From contig DATFNV010000572.1 in assembly GCA_035266225.1 (NCBI GenBank), positions 1-9,432 of the forward strand: DNA of 9,432 nucleotides. Reading direction: 5' to 3'. This DNA comes from DATFNV01 sp035266225 (GTDB lineage: Bacteria; Planctomycetota; Planctomycetia; Gemmatales; Gemmataceae). Position 1 is the stretch's first letter, and each line of letters opens with the position of its first letter. Shown piece after piece: positions 1 to 5,654 of the stretch. Under the pieces are notes generated by a model. It made no database searches. It was not told the DNA's origin and was given only the letters and a program-made list of their open reading frames with translations. A program made the position numbers and the translations under genes.

Positions 1-2
1 CT

Positions 3-134
3 CGGCGGCTGGATCGCCTGACGCGCCGCTACTTGGGCTGGGTCCAACTGGCCGCCTCCATCATCTTTCTTCGAGCGGAAAGCCATGGATTCTTTGGCCC
101 ACGTTCACTACTGAACAAGTGTTTTTTCCGCTAG
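3..134 (+). CDS. IS5-like transposase, C-terminal end (cut by window edge)
   Basis: The frame is open from the window edge to a TAG at 132-134 and gives the last 43 residues of a protein whose start lies outside. The tail contains RRLDRLTRRYLGWVQLAAS followed by IIFLR. This resembles the C-terminal helix of IS5-family (DDE) transposases, where an arginine-rich stretch and a tyrosine precede a hydrophobic segment of the type YLxFxxLAxxLIxLR. The catalytic residues would lie upstream and cannot be seen. The stop is followed within two bases by an inverted repeat that could belong to the end of the same insertion sequence. The IS5 assignment rests on this short tail only; another DDE transposase family is possible. 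Confidence 0.55.
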   Translation, partial: RRLDRLTRRYLGWVQLAASIIFLRAESHGFFGPRSLLNKCFFR

Positions 135-135
135 C

Positions 136-268
136 TCTAAGAGTCTGTTCCAAATGCGAACATCTGTTCAGTATGAGAGCAGGGTGACACCGGCCGGAAC
201 CCCGTGTTTTTCAGACACGCAGCACATGACAATTTGTTCAGATCACCCCTTATGGAACAGACTCTTAG
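136..268. mobile_element. 133-bp unit with 16-bp perfect terminal inverted repeats (MITE-like or IS 3' end)
   Basis: CTAAGAGTCTGTTCCA at 136-151 is the exact reverse complement of TGGAACAGACTCTTAG at 253-268. The 101 bases between them carry no convincing gene. Within each end, the dinucleotide TA sits just outside AGAGTCTGTTCC, as expected for an element that duplicates a TA target. The unit starts two bases after the IS5-like transposase stop. It may be a small non-autonomous element inserted next to the IS. Alternatively, the right repeat is the true right end of the IS and the left repeat is a subterminal inverted copy. The left end of the IS lies outside the window, so the two readings cannot be separated here. 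Confidence 0.6.
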
Positions 269-316
269 TCCCTGGCCAGGCTGGCGCTGTGAGGCCGTAG
301 CGGCTTGGGGACTAAG
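264..316. repeat. 9-bp inverted repeat overlapping the element end
   Basis: CTTAGTCCC at 264-272 pairs with GGGACTAAG at 308-316 around a 35-base loop. The left arm overlaps the right end of the 133-bp inverted-repeat unit. It may be a pre-existing palindrome used as an insertion target, or a chance match. No run of T follows, so it is not a clear terminator. Confidence 0.3.
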
Positions 317-361
317 GTAGTCGCCCGCCGCCATCGCAAACCGACGAGCGCTGATTTCCGC

Positions 362-450
362 CATGACCTTCCGCAAGACCGCCGACCTCCCGCTGCACTC
401 CGGCCGCGCCCCCGTGGAGTGGCAAATCAGCGGTCTTGCGGGACGTCATG
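362..450. repeat. 21-bp imperfect inverted repeat, 47-base spacer
   Basis: Positions 362-382 and 430-450 are reverse complements at 19 of 21 positions. A perfect 12-base core, CCGCAAGACCGC, lies at 371-382, with its complement at 430-441. A second pair, GCTGATTT at 350-357 and AAATCAGC at 424-431, partly overlaps it, so two alternative hairpins are possible. The repeat lies about 100 bases beyond the 3' end of the minus-strand esterase gene. It has no T-run typical of an intrinsic terminator and looks more like element debris. Confidence 0.5.
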
Positions 451-551
451 AGCACAACTCACTGCTGTTCGGGCTGGACAGCGCCAAAGCCAGGGTCGTC
501 AGGGCCAGGCGCCGCCTCGTCCGAGTTTCGCCGCACCGCTCGTTTTCCCGA

Positions 552-1550
552 TCAGCCTCTGGCCAGTGCGCGGCCGACAGACGCGGCGAGGGCGCCCATC
601 ACCGGCTCGACGCGGCGGGCGGCGTCGGGGAACAGCGCGCTGTTGAACAGGTTCAGGCAGCCGTGCGTCAGCTCCGGCTCGAGCCGGTACTCCACGGGCA
701 CGCCCAGGGAGGCCAGGCGATGGGCGTAGGCTTCCCCCTCGTCGCGCAGCGGGTCGCAGCCCGCCGTCATCACCACCGCCGGCGGGAGGCGTCGGAAGTC
801 GTCGTCCGCGGCCAGCAGCGGCGACACCTCCGGACGACGCCAGTCGCGCGCGTCGGGCACGTAGAAGCCCCGGAACGCCTCGATAGCCCGCGCCGTCAGG
901 AGGTGGTCACGGCCGTACTGCTCGTGCGAGGGGCGGTCGGTGCGCGTCAGGTCAGTGGCCGGGTACAACTGGAGCTGGAAGGCGACGGGCAGCCCCTCCT
1001 TGGCCGCCCGCATCGCGACCACGCTGGCGAGGTTGCCGCCCGCGCTGTCGCCGCCGACGGCCAACCGCCGGACGTCGGCCCCGAGGTCGTCGGCGTTTCG
1101 GGCGACCCACCACAGGGCCAAATGGGCGTCGTCCACCGCTGCCGGGAAGGGGTGTTCGGGGGCGAGGCGGTAATCGATCGAGACCACCAGCGCGCCGCTG
1201 CCGCGGGCCAATCCCCTGCAGAGGCTGTCGTAAGTGGCGATGCTGCCGAGCGTCCAGCCCCCACCGTGGTAGTAGACCAGCGCGGGCAGCCGGCCGTCGC
1301 GCGCCAACTCCGGCCCGGGGGGCAGGTAAACGCGGGCGGGGATTTGGCGGTTGCGGGCCGGAATACCGACGTCGCGCACGCCGCCGACCGGCACAGGGCC
1401 CAGGACGTTCGCCGCGAGAACCTCGCGCAGTGTCCAGAGGGCACCGACATTCTCGGCCGTCATCCGGTCGAGCGGGTTGCCCACGAGGTTGATCTCGTCC
1501 AGCACGCTCTGAAGTGCCGGGGCCGGGCGGTACGGCCGGTGGCGGTCCAT
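552..1550 (-). CDS. Alpha/beta hydrolase, HSL (family IV) esterase/lipase
   Basis: This 332-aa protein has the full signature of the hormone-sensitive-lipase group of carboxylesterases, which hydrolyse short acyl esters and use a Ser-Asp-His triad. The oxyanion-hole motif HGGGW is at residues 95-99, after the strand LVYY. YRLAPEHPFP (127-136) is a conserved block of the family. The nucleophile Ser169 lies in GGDSAGGN, Asp266 in CDPLRDEG is the likely acid, and His296 in LTHG is the likely base. The length is typical of family IV, and no signal peptide is visible, so it is probably cytoplasmic. The ATG at 1550 is chosen because GGAGGA lies four bases upstream; an upstream GTG would add 16 unconserved residues. 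It is flanked by element debris, has no operon partner, and its substrate cannot be deduced. Confidence 0.93.
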   Translation of the reverse strand: MDRHRPYRPAPALQSVLDEINLVGNPLDRMTAENVGALWTLREVLAANVLGPVPVGGVRDVGIPARNRQIPARVYLPPGPELARDGRLPALVYYHGGGWTLGSIATYDSLCRGLARGSGALVVSIDYRLAPEHPFPAAVDDAHLALWWVARNADDLGADVRRLAVGGDSAGGNLASVVAMRAAKEGLPVAFQLQLYPATDLTRTDRPSHEQYGRDHLLTARAIEAFRGFYVPDARDWRRPEVSPLLAADDDFRRLPPAVVMTAGCDPLRDEGEAYAHRLASLGVPVEYRLEPELTHGCLNLFNSALFPDAARRVEPVMGALAASVGRALARG

Positions 1551-1553
1551 GAT

Positions 1554-1559
1554 TCCTCC
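1554..1559 (-). promoter_or_regulatory. Ribosome binding site of the esterase gene
   Basis: GGAGGA on the minus strand, four bases before the ATG at 1550. It fixes the start at MDRHRPYRP rather than at the upstream in-frame GTG at 1598. Confidence 0.75.
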
Positions 1560-1675
1560 GTTTGCCGCGGGGACCGGAGACCCCGGCGCGCCTCTCACGC
1601 GGCACTCCTCCCCGGGGCCACCCTGCCGGGATAGCTTATACGGAGTCCTCCGTCGGCGAGAGGTTCGCGTGCCTT

Positions 1676-1873
1676 GTCGCAGCCCTTGACGTACTCCGGG
1701 TAGTCCTCCGGGTGGTTGGTGCGCGTCCCCCGGCCGACAGACTTATCCCGGGCCACGCCCTGACCGAGGTTGAGCAGCACGGGGCGGGAGGGGTCGGCCT
1801 TCTGGAGCTTGTGGTAGTCCTCCACGATCTTCGCCGGCAAGACGGGAGGCCCGTAGCCGTTCCCGCACGAGCA
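1676..1873 (-). pseudogene. Relic fragment, possibly of a planctomycete glycoside-hydrolase-like protein
   Basis: The minus-strand frame here reads GYGPPVLPAKIVEDYHKL, then ADPSRPVLLNLGQGVA, then TRTNHPEDYPEYVKGCD. The sharply conserved look of this block (DPSRPV, NLGQGVA, TNHPEDYPEYV) resembles the barrel region of large secreted putative glycoside hydrolases, as I recall them from planctomycetes. The match stops abruptly at GCD. The open frame then runs into unrelated sequence (KAREPLADGG) and a stop at 1595. Upstream there is a TGA three codons before CGNGYG, with no start or ribosome site. About 65 residues of a much larger protein therefore remain. The family name is from memory and moderately uncertain; that this is a broken coding remnant is more secure. 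Confidence 0.5.
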
Positions 1874-2077
1874 TCATGACCCCGGCGGACGTAGGAGGAA
1901 GGAAGCGTCTGGCCTTGGCGACTCATGTGTTTCTCAACCGTTTCGGCTTCCTGGGAGGTGATGCGGATTTGCGGGCCACGGCACGGTCTGTGCTCTCCGT
2001 TTGGAGGCCTGTGGGGCAAGCCCGCGAGCAGGCGGCACCCCAGCCGCTGCTTCTTCGTAGAGCACAAGGAGAGACCC

Positions 2078-2242
2078 ATGCCTCGGTATACGCTCGAAGC
2101 GATCATCGTCGTCCTGCTCCTCCTCTGGCTGTTCGGCTTCCTGATCGTGCCCATCGGGGGAAGCCTCATTCACCTGCTGCTCGTGATCATCCTGGTCGTC
2201 GTGCTGGTCCGGGTGCTACAGGGGCGAAGTCCGCTGCCGTAG
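2078..2242 (+). CDS. lmo0937-family small membrane protein (DUF5670-like)
   Basis: This 54-aa protein consists of two hydrophobic helices joined by a glycine turn. Residues 7-25 form the first helix, GG at 27-28 the turn, and residues 30-47 the second helix. It ends in a basic tail, LVRVLQGRSPLP. The pattern LLLLWLFG...GGSLIHLLLVI...VVLVRVLQGR matches the widespread lmo0937-type mini membrane proteins, which are about 50 aa and have no established function. The start ATG is preceded by AAGGAGA eight bases upstream. The open frame extends upstream to an ATG at 1925, but that part is not membrane-like and lacks a ribosome site, so it is left out. The next gene starts 16 bases downstream on the same strand, suggesting cotranscription. 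Confidence 0.85.
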   Translation: MPRYTLEAIIVVLLLLWLFGFLIVPIGGSLIHLLLVIILVVVLVRVLQGRSPLP

Positions 2243-2258
2243 TGGGGGGCCGCTGCTG

Positions 2259-2915
2259 ATGCACTGGTTCACCCCGCTGGGCACGCTCAACCTCATTGAC
2301 GTGCTCACCTACTACCTGATCCTCTCCTTCGTCGTGGGCACGGCCGTCCGCCTCCGCAACTACCGAGCGATCGGCGGCTTCATCTACCGGTTTCCCGAGC
2401 GTTGGCCGAAGCTGCTGGGGCTGGTGAAGCATTACCGGGCCATCTTCTTGCGCTGGCCGACACTGCTGCCGATCGGACTGACGCTCGCCCTCACACTGGC
2501 CAACATGATCGCGTCCCGCCTGGTGTGGTCCCACGCCACGGTCTCCGTCGAAGACCTCTGGGGGCGATGGATCGCGCTCCTCGCCGTGACAACGTCGGCG
2601 GGGTTGATGGGCTTCCTCGACTGCCGAGCGATGTTCTTCTTCGGCCGCTTCAACCGGGCAGCGCTGGAGGCGGACCTGGACAGGGCGGAGCACTGGCTAC
2701 AGACCTGGAAGGCTCCCGCCCTGCGGGTACTCACGTTCGGCCTCATCAACCCGCGCAAGCTCGTCAACGAGCAACTCCGGCAAGCGCTGGTCGATGCGAG
2801 CCTGGCCGTGAATGGCCAGATGTGGCGCTGGTCGCTGCAAATCGGCATGCGGCTAGCGTTCGGCCTCGCCTTATGGTCCACATGGGCCGTTGCCGTTCAC
2901 GGGCCTGCCCGGTGA
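2259..2915 (+). CDS. Hypothetical four-helix membrane protein
   Basis: I do not recognise this 218-aa protein. Four hydrophobic segments are visible: about residues 11-31 (LIDVLTYYLILSFVVGTAV), 66-86 (WPTLLPIGLTLALTLANMI), 104-122 (WIALLAVTTSAGLMGFLD) and 191-212. A polar stretch of about 65 residues (125-190), rich in Arg, Leu and Ala, lies between helices 3 and 4 and contains DRAEHWLQTWKAP. This arrangement suggests an inner-membrane protein with one larger cytoplasmic loop. The start ATG lies 16 bases after the stop of the lmo0937-like gene, with a G-rich stretch (GGGGGG) about ten bases before it, so the two are probably one transcription unit. Nothing visible indicates a catalytic function. 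Confidence 0.8.
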   Translation: MHWFTPLGTLNLIDVLTYYLILSFVVGTAVRLRNYRAIGGFIYRFPERWPKLLGLVKHYRAIFLRWPTLLPIGLTLALTLANMIASRLVWSHATVSVEDLWGRWIALLAVTTSAGLMGFLDCRAMFFFGRFNRAALEADLDRAEHWLQTWKAPALRVLTFGLINPRKLVNEQLRQALVDASLAVNGQMWRWSLQIGMRLAFGLALWSTWAVAVHGPAR

Positions 2916-3020
2916 TGTCTTGACGGATCCTCCACGCCGCGGAACGCCCGCCCGTTCAGGCACCGCCATCCTGACGCACCGGGCCACTTGCGGCCGACCA
3001 AGAGACGAGCAGGTGACCAC

Positions 3021-3248
3021 GTGCTCAGTTTAAGAATTCTGATCGCCGGGGTTCTTGGTGGTGGTGTTGGGGCAGTCGCCGGCCTCGGCCTGGCTTTGGC
3101 GTATGTTGAGTATAGACTTCCTGGTTTTCTTCAGCGTGGCGGCGAGGCAGGTGCCGATGCCATCTTTGTCCTCGCCTTGATAGCGGCCGGGCTGATACCC
3201 GGTGGTGCGTCCGTTGGCGCGATCATTTCCATTCTGCTTCTGCGACGT
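3021..3248 (+). pseudogene. Small Gly-rich membrane protein, 3' end lost at the BREX junction
   Basis: A GTG at 3021 opens a frame with two hydrophobic segments: ILIAGVLGGGVGAVAGLGLA (residues 6-25) and FVLALIAAGLIPGGASVGAI, ending in ISILLLRR (residues 49-76). Codon use is less GC-rich than in the neighbours, with codons such as TTA, AGA, ATT and GTT. At about 3247 the membrane character stops, and a different frame starts to read as the PglW NERD domain. In the original frame the ORF continues to 3476 only as an out-of-frame reading of that gene. I infer that a deletion joined the middle of this gene to the middle of pglW. A TTG at 2988 is an alternative start. The protein family is not recognised. 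Confidence 0.5.
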
Positions 3249-4637
3249 GCAGATAGACGTGCTGCTGCTCACCGCGCTGGACTTCTTCCTCATCGAGATC
3301 AAGAGCAGGCCCGGCCGCGTCTACGGCGACCCCGGCACCTGGACCTGGGACACGGAAGGACGCCTGATCACCGCGGCCAACCCGCTGCTGGGGGCCAACC
3401 TCAAGGCCAAGAAGCTGCGACGACTCCTGGAACGGCAGAAGGCCGTCAAGGTCAAGGGCTCGCTGCCGTGGGTTGAGGCCCTCGTGTTCCTGTCGGCACC
3501 GAACGTCCAGTGCAACCTGTTGACCACGGGCACCCTGCCGAAGGGGGGCGACGGCCGCAGCGAGCCGTCGCAGGTCGACTGCGAGGCGACCATCGACGAG
3601 GAGCTGTTCGACCCCGCCCTGCGGGAGACGCTGGTGCCCTTCCTCAAGAAGGCCCTGAAACGGGAGGCCCGCGAGCGGTTCGACAACGCCGAGGACATGT
3701 TGCGGGCCTGGCGGGATTGCTTTCTGGCCATCGAGGCGGCCGACGCCGTGACCGAGACCGACGCGGAGGAGTTGCGGCAGCGGCTGGAAGGGGCGACCTT
3801 CGACTCCTCCATCCACGAACTGGGGCTGGGGACGCGAGCGACCAACGCCCTCGACCGGGCCAACGTCCTGACGGTCGAGGATCTGCTCACCGTGCCCATG
3901 CGTCGGCTGCTGCGGCTGCGGGGCGTGGGCAACAAGACCCGCCGCGAGATCGCTACCGCGGTCAAGGTGCTGCGGAGCCGACTGGGGAGCCCTCCGTCTG
4001 CTGGCGAGGCGGCGATGGTCGGCGAAGAGCCCGAGGAGCAGCCGGCTGGCGACCTCTCGCGGCGCAGCGTCGATCTCTTGGCCCAGCGGCTGACCCGCCC
4101 CAGCCCGGGGGACGGCGAAACGGTCCGTCAGACCGTCACCGCCCTGCTCGGCCTGGAAGAGGCCCGCCCCGGAACCTGGCCCGAACAGGCCGCTGTCGCC
4201 CGGTTCCTGGCGGTTAGCCGTGCCCGCGTCGGGCAGGTCGTCGGCAAGGTCGTGGACCGCTGGGCGAAGAAGGACAAGGCCCTCACCCGTCTTCGCGAGG
4301 ACATCGCCGGGCTGCTGGCACGGCAGGCGGCGTGATGACGGCCGAGGAGCTAGGCGAGGCCCTCTTGGCGGCTCGCGGTTCGGTGCTGGAGGAGCCCCAG
4401 CGGTCCCGCCTGGGCCGGGCCGTGGCACGTGCGGCCGTCGAGGTCGAGCGGACGATGACCGAGCCGCGTTACCTGGTCCGCCGCGACGAGGTCCGGACCC
4501 TGGTCCCCCTGCACCCCGCCCTGGCCGACTACGCCGCCCGGCTGGGAGACCGGGCGGACGAGCTGGCCCGCGAGGAGCCGTGCCGCTGCTCAGCCCCGCT
4601 CAGCGGTCAACGTCCCGGAGGGCTGGCTGGCGAATGA
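3247..4637 (+). pseudogene. pglW: BREX type 2 PglW-like NERD/kinase protein, deleted and frameshifted
   Basis: PglW is the serine/threonine kinase of Pgl/BREX-2 phage defence, with an N-terminal nuclease-related (NERD) domain. The start is missing. The frame begins inside NERD with QIDVLLLTALDFFLIEIKSR, keeping the D and E-x-K of the nuclease fold, and continues through GTWTWDTEGRL and VFLSAPNVQC. Near 3525 it jumps in frame to the kinase end, GDGRSEP...ERFDNAEDMLRAWR, so the kinase core with its ATP site and catalytic loop is absent. A helix-hairpin-helix region resembling the RNA polymerase alpha C-terminal domain follows (LGLGTRATNALDRANVLTVE, then LLRLRGVGNKTRREI). After that comes a sigma-like HTH. 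A lost base near 4326-4331 gives a stop at 4333; the homology resumes in the next frame (MTAEELGEALLAARG) until about 4586, then ends before the inserted cassette. Confidence 0.78.
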
Positions 4638-4645
4638 ACACAGAG

Positions 4646-4673
4646 CCTCACGCAAAGACGCAAAGACGCAAAG
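4646..4673. repeat. Left terminal inverted repeat of the GxxExxY cassette
   Basis: The sequence starts CCTCACGCAAAG and continues with two more units of ACGCAAAG, so each arm is made of three near-identical 8-base units. It is the exact reverse complement of 5073-5100 over 28 bases. Confidence 0.9.
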
Positions 4674-4684
4674 GAAGACAGAAG

Positions 4685-5068
4685 ATGACGGAGAATGAAC
4701 TGGCCACGATCGCGGTCGATATCGCCTTCAAGATCCACAGCCGGCTGGGGCCGGGCTTGCTGGAATCGGTGTACGAGGCGATCATGCTGTACGAGCTTCG
4801 TAAGCGCGGCCTCCGTGCCGAGAAACAGGTCCCCGTTCCCGTGATCTGGGAGGAAGTGAAGCTCGAGATCGGCTTCCGGGCGGACATCATCGTGGAAGGC
4901 AAACTGATCCTCGAGCTGAAATCCTGTGAGGCGGTCGAGCCGGTCCACAAGAAACAGTTGTTGACCTACCTTCGCCTCGCGGACTGCCGCCTGGGGTTGT
5001 TGATCAACTTCAACGTTCCCCTCATCAAGCACGGAATCAGCCGGGTGGTCAACAACCTCCCCGAGTGA
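4685..5068 (+). CDS. GxxExxY family protein (PD-(D/E)XK nuclease-like)
   Basis: This complete 127-aa protein carries the family-naming motif G24-L-L-E27-S-V-Y30, within RLGPGLLESVYEAI. It is followed by a nuclease-type core: Asp67 in FRADIIVEGK, Glu77 and Lys79 in ILELKS, and the helix VHKKQLLTYLRLAD (87-100) ending in GLLINFNVPLIKHGI. This order fits the small PD-(D/E)XK-like fold proposed for GxxExxY proteins, whose biochemical role is not established. The key residues all seem present, in contrast with the decayed genes around it. The ATG at 4685 is used because the helix ELATIAVDIAF starts right after it and the frame upstream reads through the inverted repeat; a GGAAG lies about seven bases before. 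The stop is four bases from the right repeat, so gene and repeats form one compact unit. Confidence 0.9.
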   Translation: MTENELATIAVDIAFKIHSRLGPGLLESVYEAIMLYELRKRGLRAEKQVPVPVIWEEVKLEIGFRADIIVEGKLILELKSCEAVEPVHKKQLLTYLRLADCRLGLLINFNVPLIKHGISRVVNNLPE

Positions 5069-5072
5069 TCTT

Positions 5073-5100
5073 CTTTGCGTCTTTGCGTCTTTGCGTGAGG
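5073..5100. repeat. Right terminal inverted repeat of the GxxExxY cassette
   Basis: CTTTGCGT repeated, then CTTTGCGTGAGG; exact reverse complement of 4646-4673. Its last bases, GAGG at 5097-5100, lie 11 bases before the pglX start codon and could act as a weak ribosome site. Confidence 0.9.
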
Positions 5101-5111
5101 TTCTTCTTCGC

Positions 5112-5306
5112 ATGATCGACCGCACCGCCTTCCTGGCCGACGCCCAGAAGCTGGTCGCCAAACTGGAGAAGGACCTGCGTACACGCTGCGACGACATGCC
5201 AGACGTGGGCCGGGCGGTCGAGGCCGAGTATCGCCGGGCCAAGGATGCCGGCCGCACAGGACAGACGCTGGAGGAGTGGCGGGCCGACGCCATCACCCAG
5301 CAGGCC
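5112..5306 (+). pseudogene. pglX: BREX type 2 PglX N-terminal remnant
   Basis: PglX is the adenine-specific DNA methyltransferase of BREX/Pgl systems, normally about 1,200 residues. Only the first 65 residues remain: MIDRTAFLADAQKLVAKLEK, then RCDDMPDVGRAVEAEY and GRTGQTLEEWRADAITQ. This matches what I know of the conserved BREX-2 PglX start, which continues into a region leading to the methyltransferase core. At 5306 the reading switches abruptly to a different gene and frame. The SAM-binding and NPPY-type motifs are therefore absent, and no methylation activity is possible. The ATG lies 12 bases after the inverted repeat of the GxxExxY cassette, so the original upstream region has been replaced. 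Confidence 0.72.
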
Positions 5307-5654
5307 ACTCGTCTGGGTCCCCAACTTCTTCAGCCAGGACGCCCTGAAGGAGCTGGGCCTGCTGGTCGTGCTGGAGCACATCCTGGCGGGGGGGCGGTTC
5401 GCCGGCTACGCCTCGCACCTGTCCCCCCGGACCGGCTGGCGGCCCGCACCCTGCTGGAGAACCAGTGCAGCGAGCTGCGGCAGCGGGTCAAGCACCACCT
5501 GGAGGCGGCCTACGGCCTGGACTCCCTGCTGCCCGGCTCGCTCGACACCACCCAGGAGCTGGAGCCGCACGAGCAGTTCGCGTCGCTCAAGAACGGCTTC
5601 GACCCGCAGCCGCCGGCCGCCGCCAACCTGCGTGGTGCCCTGGAAGGGCTGCTC
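5307..5654 (+). pseudogene. pglY: BREX type 2 PglY-like internal fragment, frameshifted
   Basis: PglY is the large ATPase of BREX-2. From 5308 the frame reads LVWVPNFFSQDALKELGLLV, then LEHILAGGRFAGYASHLSP. The homology then continues one frame over as DRLAARTLLENQCSELRQRV, then LEPHEQFASLKNGFDPQPP and NLRGALEGLLDLA. The change of frame falls on the run of six C at 5423-5428; seven C would give HLSPPDRLAARTLLEN without a break. The N-terminal part with the Walker motifs is missing, and the tail is fused to a pglZ piece near 5655. About 115 residues of a protein of over 1,000 remain. I place it in PglY by the motif style and by its position between X and Z; a part of another BREX protein is less likely. 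Confidence 0.62.

Larger units (their letters stand above)
4646..5100. mobile_element. 455-bp GxxExxY cassette with perfect 28-bp terminal inverted repeats
   Basis: The unit is bounded by exact 28-base inverted repeats (4646-4673 and 5073-5100) and contains one complete gene of 127 codons, leaving only 11 bases before it and 4 after it. It lies exactly between the truncated pglW end and the pglX start (5112), so it behaves as an insertion in the BREX relic. I see no clear target duplication in the flanks. No transposase is encoded, so if it moves it must use the GxxExxY protein, a factor in trans, or recombination between repeats. Similar CGCAAAG-rich hairpins around GxxExxY genes are, to my knowledge, common in planctomycetes and some cyanobacteria, but their mechanism is unsettled. 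Confidence 0.7.

Noticed and set aside
363..1634. Long plus-strand open frame of 423 codons
   Set aside because: It lies opposite the esterase gene, whose motifs are unmistakable; the plus-strand product is an Arg/Val/Gly-rich mirror reading typical of high-GC DNA.
1876..2259. Plus-strand frame of 127 codons overlapping the lmo0937-like gene
   Set aside because: It reads through the small membrane gene in another frame and gives an Arg/Pro/Ala-rich product; the lmo0937-like frame has the ribosome site and the family pattern.
3223..4428. Minus-strand open frame of 401 codons opposite pglW
   Set aside because: The composition is Gly/Pro/Arg/Gln-rich without motifs, and the plus strand carries clear NERD and HhH sequence.
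4646..5100. CRISPR array from the repeated CGCAAAG units
   Set aside because: The units are 8 bases, contiguous and arranged as inverted arms; there are no spacers of constant length and no cas genes.
4607..5308. Minus-strand frame covering the GxxExxY cassette
   Set aside because: It includes both inverted repeats read as peptide, and the plus strand holds the intact GxxExxY protein.
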